Below are positions 42,893-51,128 of a stretch of DNA of 64,000 bases, in pieces. The DNA is from Chromatiaceae bacterium. GTDB taxonomy: Bacteria > Pseudomonadota > Gammaproteobacteria > Chromatiales > Chromatiaceae. Below the pieces are notes generated by a model, which was not told the origin of the DNA, did no database searches, and was given only the letters and a program-made list of their open reading frames with translations. Position 1 is the stretch's first letter. Every line of letters starts with the position of its first letter. The DNA lies in the NCBI GenBank assembly GCA_013426805.1, contig JACDZG010000005.1, positions 1-64,000 on the forward strand, in the 5' to 3' direction. The position numbers and the translations under genes are program-made.

Positions 42893-43107
42893 CGGGTGTC
42901 ACTCCTCTGGGTCGTTAGGTCTGCATCAGCCCCTTGTCACCAGCGGGGTGCTGCGGGGAAGATTCAGCGCGGTGCTTGTTGGCCGCGGATGGTGGCAATG
43001 GAAAAGCCCCTGGTCAACAGAAAAAATGCGCCGGGCCGCGGGATCGGCGACGCACCGGCGGGATCTGTTCAGCGACGCCTGACGGCAAAAGAGTAATTAA
43101 GAAAATA

Positions 43108-44577
43108 ATGAATCTACGAATTGCTTATCGACTGATTCACTCTGTCCCACGATACGGCAGTGCATTTTCAGTACTGATGGCGTTGTCTTTGAGTCCCGCA
43201 GACGCGGCTAAGGTCGCCCTCGATCCAGGGCAATGGGGACATCCGGCGGGTGAGGCCTGTGTGAGTTGTCATCTCAAGGCGTCGAGCGGCCTGGCGGCGC
43301 AGTGGCAAGCGAGCGCCCATCAGCGGGCCGGCGTGAATTGCATGGATTGCCATCAGGCGACCGCGGCGGATGCGGACGCCCGCGAGCACGAGGGTCAAGT
43401 GATCGCCACCATCGTCTCGCCCAAGGACTGCGGGCGCTGCCATACCCAGGAAGTCGAGGAACAACAAGGCTCGGTCCACGCGGAAGCCTATGCCATCATC
43501 AAGGATCGGGTGCCCGCCCTGGCGCAGAACCTGACCGGCACGGCGGTCCAGGCGGCGGGCTGCGACCAGTGCCACGGCTCATTGGTCAAGGTGCGCGGCG
43601 ACGGCAGTCTGGACCCGGCGACTTGGCCCAACTCCGGAATCGGACGCGTCAACCCGGATGGATCCAAGGGCTCCTGCTCGGCCTGTCACGGCCGGCACCT
43701 GTTCTCCAAGGCCCAGGCGCGCGAACCGCAGGCCTGCGTACGTTGCCACGCGGGTCCGGATTCGCCGGACCAAGAGATCTTCGAAGCCTCGAAGCACGGG
43801 ATGCTCTATGCATCCCAACGCGACCGCATGAATCTGGACGCGGCGCAATGGATCGCCGGCCGCGACTATACGGCCGCCCCCACCTGCGTCACCTGCCACA
43901 TGGGAGCCGCCGGCAAGCTCCCCGCCACCCATGACGTCGGTCTGCGCAATGCCTGGAGCCTCAACAGCCCGGTCTCGCAACGGCAACTGCTCGTCGTGCT
44001 GGAGGACGGCGGCAAGCTCGAGTTACCGGCGAGCGCGCCGGTCCCCAAGCGCGGGGCCGAGATCACCAAGGCCGACGGTACGCTCGGCAAGGTCAAGTCG
44101 GTGGCGACACCGGAGCGCCGTCGTCAGGCGATGTCCATGGTCTGCCAGGAATGCCATGGCAAGCCCTTCACCGACGCCTTCATGAAGCAGTTCGACGCCG
44201 TGGTAGACCTGTTCAACGGCAAGTTTGCGCAGCCCGCGCGGGCGATCATGACCGGACTCTACGCCCAGGGCCGGCTGACCCCGCTGCCCTTCGACGAGCC
44301 GATCGAATTCACTTATTGGGAACTCTGGCACGACGAAGGCGCCCGCGCCCGCCACGGCGCGGCCATGGCCAGCCCGAACCATACCTGGTGGGAGGGGATG
44401 TATCTGGTCGGACGCAACTTCTACAGTCGGTTCCTGCCGCAGGCGCGGGCCGCCGCCGGTGACCGGTCAGTAGAATTGGTGGATGCGCAACTGACCGGTG
44501 ACCATCATCAGTGGCTGACCGATCCAGCCGCGGGCAATCCCATCCTCGGGACCGACATACCGGAGGCGCCGCGATGA
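43108..44577 (+). CDS. Octahaem cytochrome c of the hydroxylamine oxidoreductase (HAO) family
   Basis: 489 residues from the ATG at 43108, with a signal peptide. Eight CxxCH sites: CVSCH (about 51), CMDCH, CGRCH, CDQCH, CSACH, CVRCH, CVTCH and CQECH, with HAO-like spacing and the C-terminal FTYWELWHDEGARARHGAAMASP block seen in HAO proteins. Where ammonia-oxidiser HAO has, as I recall, a PDY motif carrying the Tyr that cross-links the P460 haem, this protein has PNH. It therefore resembles the reductive (epsilonproteobacterial-type) HAO forms that pair with a NapC-like protein. It overlaps that gene here by 4 nt. It may reduce nitrite or hydroxylamine; direction is not proven. Confidence 0.82.
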   Translation: MNLRIAYRLIHSVPRYGSAFSVLMALSLSPADAAKVALDPGQWGHPAGEACVSCHLKASSGLAAQWQASAHQRAGVNCMDCHQATAADADAREHEGQVIATIVSPKDCGRCHTQEVEEQQGSVHAEAYAIIKDRVPALAQNLTGTAVQAAGCDQCHGSLVKVRGDGSLDPATWPNSGIGRVNPDGSKGSCSACHGRHLFSKAQAREPQACVRCHAGPDSPDQEIFEASKHGMLYASQRDRMNLDAAQWIAGRDYTAAPTCVTCHMGAAGKLPATHDVGLRNAWSLNSPVSQRQLLVVLEDGGKLELPASAPVPKRGAEITKADGTLGKVKSVATPERRRQAMSMVCQECHGKPFTDAFMKQFDAVVDLFNGKFAQPARAIMTGLYAQGRLTPLPFDEPIEFTYWELWHDEGARARHGAAMASPNHTWWEGMYLVGRNFYSRFLPQARAAAGDRSVELVDAQLTGDHHQWLTDPAAGNPILGTDIPEAPR

Positions 44578-45203
44578 GATGGCCGGGTCTACCGCGTTTC
44601 ATCACCCGACCGGTGCTGATCGCCCTGGTCGTAGGGGGCATCGGCGGCTTGGCCTTTACGGGATTTCTGCTCGAGTTCGATCGCTTCACCAGCCGCAATG
44701 CTTTCTGCACCGCATGTCACTCCATGACCTACGCCGAAACCGCCTACCAGCGCTCGACACACTACAACTCGGCCTCGGGGGTTCGTGCCACCTGTGGTGA
44801 TTGCCATGTCTCGCCCGGCCTGCTGGCAGCCACCTGGGATCACCTGATCGGCGGTAAGGATTTACTCAAACAGTGGTTCGGGCCAGACGATGACGATCCG
44901 GTGGTCAACGCCCTGCTGTTGCCGGAGGCCGCCTTCGCCGCGCGCGCCTGGTTCCGCGACCGGGACTCGGCCACCTGCAAGCGCTGCCACACCATGGAGG
45001 CGATCCAAGGCAAACGCGCCGATACCGCGGCGATCCATCGGGACGAGACCGCGGGCAAGACCTGCGTCGACTGCCACTACAACCTGGTTCACCGACCGGT
45101 CCCCGACCAAAGCACCTTCAAGCGAGAAGCCTGGAATCGGATGATCGAGGAGGAGTTTGGTCTGGCTCCCGGCACGGCCGGGCGGATGATGGCGGACGAG
45201 TGA
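44574..45203 (+). CDS. NapC/NrfH/CycM-type tetrahaem quinol dehydrogenase
   Basis: 209 residues. One N-terminal transmembrane anchor (about 12-35, VLIALVVGGIGGLAFTGFLLE) precedes four CxxCH haem sites: CTACH (followed by SM, as in NapC/NrfH first haem), CGDCH, CKRCH and CVDCH. Such proteins take electrons from menaquinol/ubiquinol, or return them, and exchange them with a periplasmic partner. The ATG overlaps the octahaem stop (ATGA), so the two are one functional unit. Confidence 0.88.
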   Translation: MRWPGLPRFITRPVLIALVVGGIGGLAFTGFLLEFDRFTSRNAFCTACHSMTYAETAYQRSTHYNSASGVRATCGDCHVSPGLLAATWDHLIGGKDLLKQWFGPDDDDPVVNALLLPEAAFAARAWFRDRDSATCKRCHTMEAIQGKRADTAAIHRDETAGKTCVDCHYNLVHRPVPDQSTFKREAWNRMIEEEFGLAPGTAGRMMADE

Positions 45204-45214
45204 CCGGTGGAGAC

Positions 45215-45251
45215 GCGGTTTAAATTGATAATCTTTAAGACGTTAAACCGC
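45215..45251 (+). terminator. Hairpin with 9-bp arms after the cytochrome operon
   Basis: GCGGTTTAA (45215-45223) pairs perfectly with TTAAACCGC (45243-45251) around an AT-rich loop. The right arm is also the left end of the 85-bp repeat, so the structure may be either a terminator or part of the repeat's insertion footprint. No U-run follows. Confidence 0.4.
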
Positions 45252-45329
45252 GCCAGCTCCAGCAATCGTCGAGTCTGCCGGGGCCGATCTCATCCAAAAC
45301 CATCCCGTACCGCGCCGGGCGCGGTTTAA
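45243..45329 (+). repeat. Dispersed ~85-bp repeat with terminal inverted repeats, copy 1
   Basis: Begins TTAAACCGCGCC and ends GGCGCGGTTTAA (12-bp perfect terminal inverted repeat). The interior is nearly identical to the reverse complement of 56018-56102, including AGCAATCGTCG and CTGCCGGGGCCGATC. It carries no coding capacity and looks like a small non-autonomous element or REP/BIME-type repeat. Its right end supplies the TAA stop of the small membrane protein at 45326. Confidence 0.85.
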
Positions 45330-45547
45330 TGCAGACACTCCGTCAGGCGTCGGGGGTTGCCCGGCCAGAGTGCGATCAGCATGGCAACCACCAGGGTGCC
45401 GGCCGCCCCCAGCACCAACAGCAGTGCGAGCTGGCTGGTGGGCACAGCCCACCCGGTGAACTCGGCGAAGGCGAGCATGAGGGTACCCGCCAGAAACAGG
45501 CCGGCGGACAGCATCACGGCTGACCGCATCGTCGTACAAGTCGTCAC
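45326..45547 (-). CDS. Small two-helix membrane protein of unknown function
   Basis: 73 residues from the GTG at 45547, with GGAG 7 nt upstream. Two transmembrane helices are predicted (about 9-31 and 39-62), with a short polar C-terminus. No recognised motif. The stop codon lies inside the terminal repeat of the 85-bp element, so the original C-terminus may have been altered by its insertion. Orientation follows the DUF3501 gene, 151 bp upstream. Confidence 0.5.
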   Translation of the reverse strand: MTTCTTMRSAVMLSAGLFLAGTLMLAFAEFTGWAVPTSQLALLLVLGAAGTLVVAMLIALWPGNPRRLTECLH

Positions 45548-45698
45548 GTTACATCTCCGTGTGAAGGTATTTTAGCTAATACTAATGCAATGACGGAAAA
45601 ATGGAAGGCGTGAGGCGACGAAAGGGCCTTTTGGCGGTACCGGAGGTTGGTGCTGCGTTGCTGGGCAACACCGCGGAAGTCGGCGGCTGACCCCGAAG

Positions 45699-46277
45699 TC
45701 AGGCCAAATCCGCGGCCAACGCCTCCCGCACGGCCACAACCGCCTGAACTTGGAAGCTGTAATCCGGATGGTCGATCCCGAGGGCCAGTTCCGCTCCGGC
45801 CTTCATGGCTGCCGCCATCGGTGCCGTGAGTTCGAAACGCAGGAAATGGACAGCGGAGGTCTTGGTCGCGTCCGCTCGCTCCAAGTCCTCATCGGCAATG
45901 CCATAGACGCGTTCACAGCCGTTCACCGCGACCCAGACCCGATCCTCGATTCCGCGCAGACAAGCCAGCGCCGTGTGTCGCTCGCGCGCGTCCTCATACT
46001 CGATCATCAAGGTTGCCTTCCAGTTGCTCCCATCAGGAATCAGTGGGTTGTAGGCGTCCAACTCGTCCTGGATGCCGGTCGCCTCAAAGATGCGCTCGGC
46101 TCGCAGCATCTCCTGAATCTGGTACTGTATGGTCAGCCGATCCTCGAAATACAAGGTCGCGTGGGCGCCGATCGCCACTTGCCGCTGCTTTTTGTGGGCC
46201 ATCACCCGGGTGCGGAAGTCCGGACGGATGTGGGCGTAGTATTCGAGGCTGTAGAGGTCGTCGCGCTGAAGCGGCAT
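45699..46277 (-). CDS. DUF3501 family protein
   Basis: 192 residues, soluble, no signal peptide. Family features include MPLQRDDLYSLEYYAHIRPDFR at the start and VAIGAHATLYFEDRLTIQYQIQEMLRAERI. DUF3501 proteins are of unknown function and typically sit beside an Fe-S oxidoreductase and a rubrerythrin; the Fe-S gene is present directly upstream (72-bp gap). GGAG lies 7 nt before the ATG. A redox or peroxide-related role is suggested only by this context. Confidence 0.85.
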   Translation of the reverse strand: MPLQRDDLYSLEYYAHIRPDFRTRVMAHKKQRQVAIGAHATLYFEDRLTIQYQIQEMLRAERIFEATGIQDELDAYNPLIPDGSNWKATLMIEYEDARERHTALACLRGIEDRVWVAVNGCERVYGIADEDLERADATKTSAVHFLRFELTAPMAAAMKAGAELALGIDHPDYSFQVQAVVAVREALAADLA

Positions 46278-46349
46278 GAGCGTCTCCGATTGGGGTGACG
46301 GCGGTCCCGGCCCGGCGCCGCAGGCGCGACCGGCTGACCGCCGCTGATT

Positions 46350-47690
46350 TCAGATGCCGTAGGCCAGGCGCAGCAGGCGCAGTGGATGCTGCTGTTGCCC
46401 GTCCCGGCCGAGTGCATGGGCGATGTGTGCGCCAGCCATCGGGCAGTCGCTGCCGAAATGATCGGGAGCCGCCTTGTCCACGCGGTTCGCCACGGGTTTC
46501 ACGATCTTCATCGCGGCCGCGTAGCTCTCCTTCTTCACTGCATAGGTCCCGTCGTGCCCGGAACAGCGCTCGATGATCTCCACGGTCGTCTCCGGTATCA
46601 GGGCCAGCACCTCGCGGGTTTTCTGTCCGATGTTCTGCACCCGTTGATGGCAGGACGCCTGATAGACGACGCTCCCCAAGGGGTGCGTGAAATCCAGCTT
46701 CAGCTTGCGGTGCTTATGCCGGAGCATCAGATACTCGAAGGGGTCATACATGGCCTCCATGACCGCCTGGACATCCGGGTCGTCCGGAAACATCAGCGGG
46801 AGCTCCTGTTTGAACAGGAGTACACAGGATGGCACCATCGCCACGATGTCCCAACCGGCATCCACCAGCCCTTGGAGCACCGGGATGTTGTACTCCTTGG
46901 CGGCCTTGACCGCTTTCAGGTCACCTAACTCCAGCTTGGGCATGCCGCAACAGCGCTCCTGCCGCGCCAGGGTAACCGGGATGCCGTTGTGCTCGAAGAC
47001 CGCGATCAGATCCTCGTTCACCTCGGGCTCGTTATAGTTGCCGTAACAGGTCACGAACAGCGCCACCTTGCCGGTGGTGGTGCCCGCCGGCTCGCCCGCC
47101 ACGTCGCGCCCGATCCGCGCCCGCTGCGCTTTACGGAGCGTCCTGCTGTGATACTCCGGCACCCGCGCCTCCCGGTGGACCTCCAGCACCGCCTCTAATG
47201 CCTTGCGGGCGAACGGGTTTTTGTTGGCGGCGTTCACCATTCCGCTGACGACCGGGATGCCGGCGAGTGTCCCCACCCGGTCCGTACTGGTCAACACACG
47301 GTCGCGAAACTTTATGTCGCCCTGCTTGAACTTGTATGCCTTGGCTCGTAACATCAAGTGAGGGAAGTCCAAATTCCACGCGTGCGGCGGTACGTACGGG
47401 CACTTGGTCATGTAGCAGAGATCGCAGAGATAGCAGTGGTCCACCACCTTCCAGTAATCCTGCTTGGCGACCCCGTCGACCTCCAGCGACGCCGAGGAGT
47501 CGACCAGATCGAACAGGGTAGGAAAGGACTGACATAGGCTCACGCAACGTCGACAGCCATGACAGATATCGAAAACGCGTCCGAGTTCCTGCAACAGTGC
47601 AGTCTCGTCGAAAAAGACCGGATTTTGCCAGTCGATCCGGTGACGGATTGGCGCTTCGAGACTGCCCTCGCGGGCGCTAGGTGTGGGCAT
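46350..47690 (-). CDS. Fe-S oxidoreductase, GlpC/HdrD-like
   Basis: 446 residues from the ATG at 47690, chosen for its AGGAGTT site 8 nt upstream. The N-terminal ferredoxin domain has two [4Fe-4S] motifs: CHGCRRCVSLCQSFP and CYLCDLCYMTKCPYVPP. The C-terminal half has two cysteine-rich (CCG-type) domains. The first is normal (VTCYG ... QERCCGMPKL); in the second the CCG is CSG (IERCSGHDGTY). Known relatives are GlpC and heterodisulfide reductase subunits that shuttle electrons to or from quinones. It forms an operon with DUF3501; the rubrerythrin often found with this pair is not here. Confidence 0.85.
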   Translation of the reverse strand: MPTPSAREGSLEAPIRHRIDWQNPVFFDETALLQELGRVFDICHGCRRCVSLCQSFPTLFDLVDSSASLEVDGVAKQDYWKVVDHCYLCDLCYMTKCPYVPPHAWNLDFPHLMLRAKAYKFKQGDIKFRDRVLTSTDRVGTLAGIPVVSGMVNAANKNPFARKALEAVLEVHREARVPEYHSRTLRKAQRARIGRDVAGEPAGTTTGKVALFVTCYGNYNEPEVNEDLIAVFEHNGIPVTLARQERCCGMPKLELGDLKAVKAAKEYNIPVLQGLVDAGWDIVAMVPSCVLLFKQELPLMFPDDPDVQAVMEAMYDPFEYLMLRHKHRKLKLDFTHPLGSVVYQASCHQRVQNIGQKTREVLALIPETTVEIIERCSGHDGTYAVKKESYAAAMKIVKPVANRVDKAAPDHFGSDCPMAGAHIAHALGRDGQQQHPLRLLRLAYGI

Positions 47691-48079
47691 TGTCTGAACT
47701 CCTGGGTGTCCGGGACCCGTGCGAGCAGGCCTGAGGCGATTGACGGAAATTGCCTTAGGTGCCACTTAAAGTCCATCAAGGTGCCTGACTCCACGAGGAT
47801 TTTCAAATGGGTGAATCGTATCGTGACCATCGCGGTTCCCGATTGACGGCACGGCCCGGTGCGGCCTGAGTCACTGCCCGGCAAGCCCGAACATGAGGCC
47901 GGCGTCGATCCATCGTCTGAATCACGCCGTCGCTTGTCAGTTTTTTTTACAGTGCGGGCTCGTCGCAACCGGAGCCTAAAAAATGTTTTATTTTAAACAA
48001 CGGCTTGCATCACATGGCGCCATAGGCGCGATCCTTGCTTGCAAAGCTGTTCAGTGGGCGAATTCACTTTGAGGTCGAC
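47691..48079. other. 389-bp divergent intergenic region
   Basis: Separates the Fe-S oxidoreductase (minus) from the PEP-CTERM/lasso genes (plus). It contains a hairpin AGGCGATT/AATTGCCT near 47731-47753, a T8 tract near 47941-47948 and an AT-rich stretch (about 47977-48000) that is a likely promoter area for the plus-strand genes. No convincing open frame is present. Confidence 0.4.
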
Positions 48080-48886
48080 ATGAACAAGGCTGTGGTTGCA
48101 ACGCTGCTTTTGATGGCTGCATCATCGGCCGGCGCCATTGAGGTGTTCCTGAATCAGGCAGCACCGATCGCCAAGGTACCGGTGCTTGGCGCATTCGGCC
48201 AGGGACAGTATCCTGATCCGTCGGCGACTCCCGCCAACCCGGGAATTATTTCGTACAAGGACCCGGTTACAGGGCAGGGTGTCTCTCTGTCCGGACAGTT
48301 TGTCGGTCAAACCTCGGGAACCGTCACGGTGGACCCCCCGCCCATCTATCCAGTGTCGGCTGAGATACTGACTTACGAAACACTGACCGGGACACCGACG
48401 CTCAATGCATCTCAATCGCTTGAGCTGTTCGACCAAGGGTTCAATCGGAATCTTCAGATCGGCCTCTTCGATCCGTCCGATCCCAGTTCCGAGCGCATCC
48501 TCGGCGGCCTCCTGGACACGGCGGATGAGGCACAAGGGGCCGTCAGTCTGTTATTCGACTACAACGTCAGCATCTTCGGATTGGACATGCTCGGCGCGAA
48601 TACCGCGTGGGGCAACCCTGCTGTCGGTGATCCCGGCTGGGTATTGTTCCAGTTTTTCGGCGCGAACGGTGAGTTGATCGGCAGCGAAACGGTTCGGGCT
48701 TATGATGGACCGATCTGGTTCAGATCCACCGACGCCCCGTTTCGCGGCATCTCGATTACCAGCACCGACTATCAGGGGCTCGGTTACATCAATTTGCGTT
48801 TTGAGGCTGTGCCGACACCGCCGATCCTCGCACTCTTGGGGCTCGGCTTGGGCTTGCTGGGGTTGACTCAGCGGCGTTTCCGCTGA
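48080..48886 (+). CDS. PEP-CTERM-type exported protein (variant VPTPP signal)
   Basis: 268 residues from the ATG at 48080, with a signal peptide (VVATLLLMAASSAGA). The body is beta-rich and acidic with no enzyme motif. The C-terminus has the sorting layout VPTPPILALLGLGLGLLGL followed by QRRFR; the PEP triplet is replaced by PTPP. Only 18 bp separates it from the lasso cyclase gene downstream, so it may share a transcript with the lasso genes. No exosortase is nearby. Relation to the lasso peptide is unknown. Confidence 0.72.
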   Translation: MNKAVVATLLLMAASSAGAIEVFLNQAAPIAKVPVLGAFGQGQYPDPSATPANPGIISYKDPVTGQGVSLSGQFVGQTSGTVTVDPPPIYPVSAEILTYETLTGTPTLNASQSLELFDQGFNRNLQIGLFDPSDPSSERILGGLLDTADEAQGAVSLLFDYNVSIFGLDMLGANTAWGNPAVGDPGWVLFQFFGANGELIGSETVRAYDGPIWFRSTDAPFRGISITSTDYQGLGYINLRFEAVPTPPILALLGLGLGLLGLTQRRFR

Positions 48887-48904
48887 TCCACCGCGCTCGT
48901 TCGA

Positions 48905-50794
48905 ATGTCCGGGCTCGCCGGGATTTGCCGTCTGGACGGGTCCCGCGTAGAAGACCTTGAGATCCGTCGGCTGACCGAGACGCAAAGCGGTCACCGATCA
49001 CAGGCGACCGGCTTGAGCCGTCAGGGTGCCTGCTCCCTCGTCGCTTTCGGCCTGACGTCGACACCTGAGGCGGTGCACACCGCCAACCCACTGTGGGACC
49101 ACGCGGGGCGCCTCAGCATCGTTTTCATCGGCCGAGTCGACAACCGCGAAACACTGATCGATGCACTCGCCCTACCGCGTGAGCAAAGCCGGACACTGCC
49201 CGATGCGGCACTCGTACTCTCTGGTTATCGGCGCTGGAAAACCGGAACAGCAAGTCGCTTACTCGGTGATTTCGCCTTTGCCATATGGGACGAAACAGCG
49301 TCACGCCTCTACGCGGCACGCGATTACACCGGCGTCAAGCCGTTCTATTATGCCAGCCGCGCGCGACGTCTCTGCTTCGCATCGGACATCCGCCGCGTTC
49401 TCGGCCAGTTCGATACGCAACCCCGACCGAATGAGGGCATGATTGCAGAGTATCTTACCGGTGCCTTCAAGAACCGGGACGAAACGCTCTACGAGGATGT
49501 TTGGCGCCTGCCCCCGGGACATCAACTTACGGCTGAGAATGGAGCGGTCAGCGTCTCGCGTTTCTGGGATTTCAATCCTGCCGCGACCATCCGTTATCGA
49601 CGGGACGAAGAGTATCTCGAGCACTTTAGCGAGATTTTTCGGACGGCCGTCACGGCCTGTCTGCGTTCTGTCGGTACTTTAGGATCAACCCTCAGCGGCG
49701 GACTGGACTCCTCGTCGGTGGTGGGTGTCGCGGCAGCGGCGTTGCAGGAAGATGTTTCCGGGCGCTCACTCAACACTTATTCAATGGTATTTCCTGGGCA
49801 GTGTAATGATGAAAGCCCTTATATCGATGCGGTGGTTGCAAAGTGGGGGCTGCGGTCCCATCGCTACCCTTGGGTTGGTTTTCCAGACGATCCAGACTGG
49901 CTGCGTCTGGCGCAAGAGGCCCAGGACATCCCGGATTACCCAACCCTGGTCATGGCCAGGCCGCTCTTTGAGGACGCCGTTGCGCATGGAGTACGTGTCA
50001 TCCTGACTGGTGAGGGTGGAGACACCTGGTTTCCCGGCACCCGTTACCCTTACCGCGGGCTGCTTTCCCTCGGCAAGTTCCGCCGCGCGCTCGGCGAATT
50101 GACATCTGAATCCGCGGCAAGCGGGTACAGATATGCGCTGTCGAGCCTGCTGCGATCTTTGTTGTGGTCCGCCGCTCCGACACGGCTGCGCGCCTCGATC
50201 GAACGCGCACGCCGACCTGTCGGCGGCGAAGGCTTTCTGAGCCAGCAGATCTTGATGCGGACACGATTCGCTGAGCGCCTCCATTACGGCGATTGCAGCG
50301 AACGATTCGCCGACCTGGCCCAGTGGTCGCTCTATCGGATGGCAACGAGTGGGCAGGTCGCACACTACGCAGAAATTGTCGATCGGATTGATGCTGGTCT
50401 GGGGATAGAGCGCTGGCACCCCTTACTCGATCGACGGATCGCCGAGTTTATCATGGCTGTTCCTGACTATATTCACCGTTCCGGTAAATTCGGGAAACAA
50501 CTGCTGCGCGGTGCGACTCCCGGTGTGCTACCGCCGCTGGTGGCTGGCCGGCTGGACCGTGGAGAATTCAGCGTCGCGTTTGCCCGCGCCTTGGGCTCGC
50601 TTCAAGTCAGTGCAAGCCTTGAGTCTCCGCGCGCCGCCGTGCGCAACTGGCTTGCCCCCGACGCGCTGGCCGCCTGTATTCAGAGTGCCGGACTGGCGCG
50701 CACCCGTGACCCCCGCGCTGACGACCCGATGCTGTTCCGTTGCTGGATGGTGTTCGCTATGGAGGCATGGTGGCAGGGCGCATATCCGGGGTGA
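48905..50794 (+). CDS. Lasso peptide cyclase (asparagine-synthase family, C protein)
   Basis: 629 residues, the usual size. The N-terminal Ntn-like domain begins MSGLAGICRLDG: the catalytic Cys2 of true glutamine-hydrolysing asparagine synthetases is Ser, so no glutaminase activity is expected. The C-terminal ATP-pyrophosphatase domain has the PP-loop STLSGGLDSSSVVGVA and GEGGDTWFPG. Lasso cyclases adenylate the ring Asp/Glu side chain and let the core N-terminus attack it. It lies directly before a lasso-type precursor, HPr-kinase-like gene and split B1/B2 genes. Base composition is less GC-rich than flanking housekeeping genes. Confidence 0.85.
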   Translation: MSGLAGICRLDGSRVEDLEIRRLTETQSGHRSQATGLSRQGACSLVAFGLTSTPEAVHTANPLWDHAGRLSIVFIGRVDNRETLIDALALPREQSRTLPDAALVLSGYRRWKTGTASRLLGDFAFAIWDETASRLYAARDYTGVKPFYYASRARRLCFASDIRRVLGQFDTQPRPNEGMIAEYLTGAFKNRDETLYEDVWRLPPGHQLTAENGAVSVSRFWDFNPAATIRYRRDEEYLEHFSEIFRTAVTACLRSVGTLGSTLSGGLDSSSVVGVAAAALQEDVSGRSLNTYSMVFPGQCNDESPYIDAVVAKWGLRSHRYPWVGFPDDPDWLRLAQEAQDIPDYPTLVMARPLFEDAVAHGVRVILTGEGGDTWFPGTRYPYRGLLSLGKFRRALGELTSESAASGYRYALSSLLRSLLWSAAPTRLRASIERARRPVGGEGFLSQQILMRTRFAERLHYGDCSERFADLAQWSLYRMATSGQVAHYAEIVDRIDAGLGIERWHPLLDRRIAEFIMAVPDYIHRSGKFGKQLLRGATPGVLPPLVAGRLDRGEFSVAFARALGSLQVSASLESPRAAVRNWLAPDALAACIQSAGLARTRDPRADDPMLFRCWMVFAMEAWWQGAYPG

Positions 50795-50864
50795 TCGGTG
50801 CTGGTCGTGCTGAGCATCGCGTGGTAGACTTTAGCCGTTGCATCGGTTTATTTTGGTGGGTGTC

Positions 50865-51038
50865 ATGATCAGTCCAGAGAGCAATGCGTCGATGGCGACT
50901 CTTGAATCTGCGCCAACCACGGCGTCACCGCAAGCGCAAGGCTATCAGAAACCGGCTCTGACGCGATTGGGCAGCATCGTTGAACTTACCAAGGCTGGAG
51001 GTGGCTCGATGCGGGATTTCGTGCAGCCGCAGCCTTAG
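50865..51038 (+). CDS. Lasso peptide precursor (A protein)
   Basis: 57 residues from the ATG at 50865 (GGTGGG just upstream). The leader carries the recognition motif YQKPALTRLGSIVELTK, matching Y..P.L...G.....T. The conserved Thr42 is at leader position -2, placing cleavage after Lys43 and leaving the 14-residue core AGGGSMRDFVQPQP (44-57). Asp51 is core residue 8, giving an Ala1-Asp8 eight-membered ring and a six-residue tail, FVQPQP. A TAGACT -10-like hexamer lies near 50825. A longer TTG start at 50838 is unlikely. The product is predicted, not known. Confidence 0.82.
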   Translation: MISPESNASMATLESAPTTASPQAQGYQKPALTRLGSIVELTKAGGGSMRDFVQPQP

Positions 51039-51128
51039 TCACCGGGTGCCCCGATCAGCGAGGCCGCGTCGCGAATTACCCAGCCATATCGCAGAGGGTG
51101 CCTAGTTCCCCGGTCTGCGCCCTGACTC

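Noticed and set aside
47731-47753. Hairpin AGGCGATT...AATTGCCT as a third copy of the 161-bp palindrome
   Set aside because: Only the outer ~9 bp and one inner motif resemble it; spacing differs and the centre is missing.
50838-50864. Longer lasso precursor starting at TTG 50838
   Set aside because: The ATG at 50865 has a better-placed purine-rich site and the leader motif is already complete.
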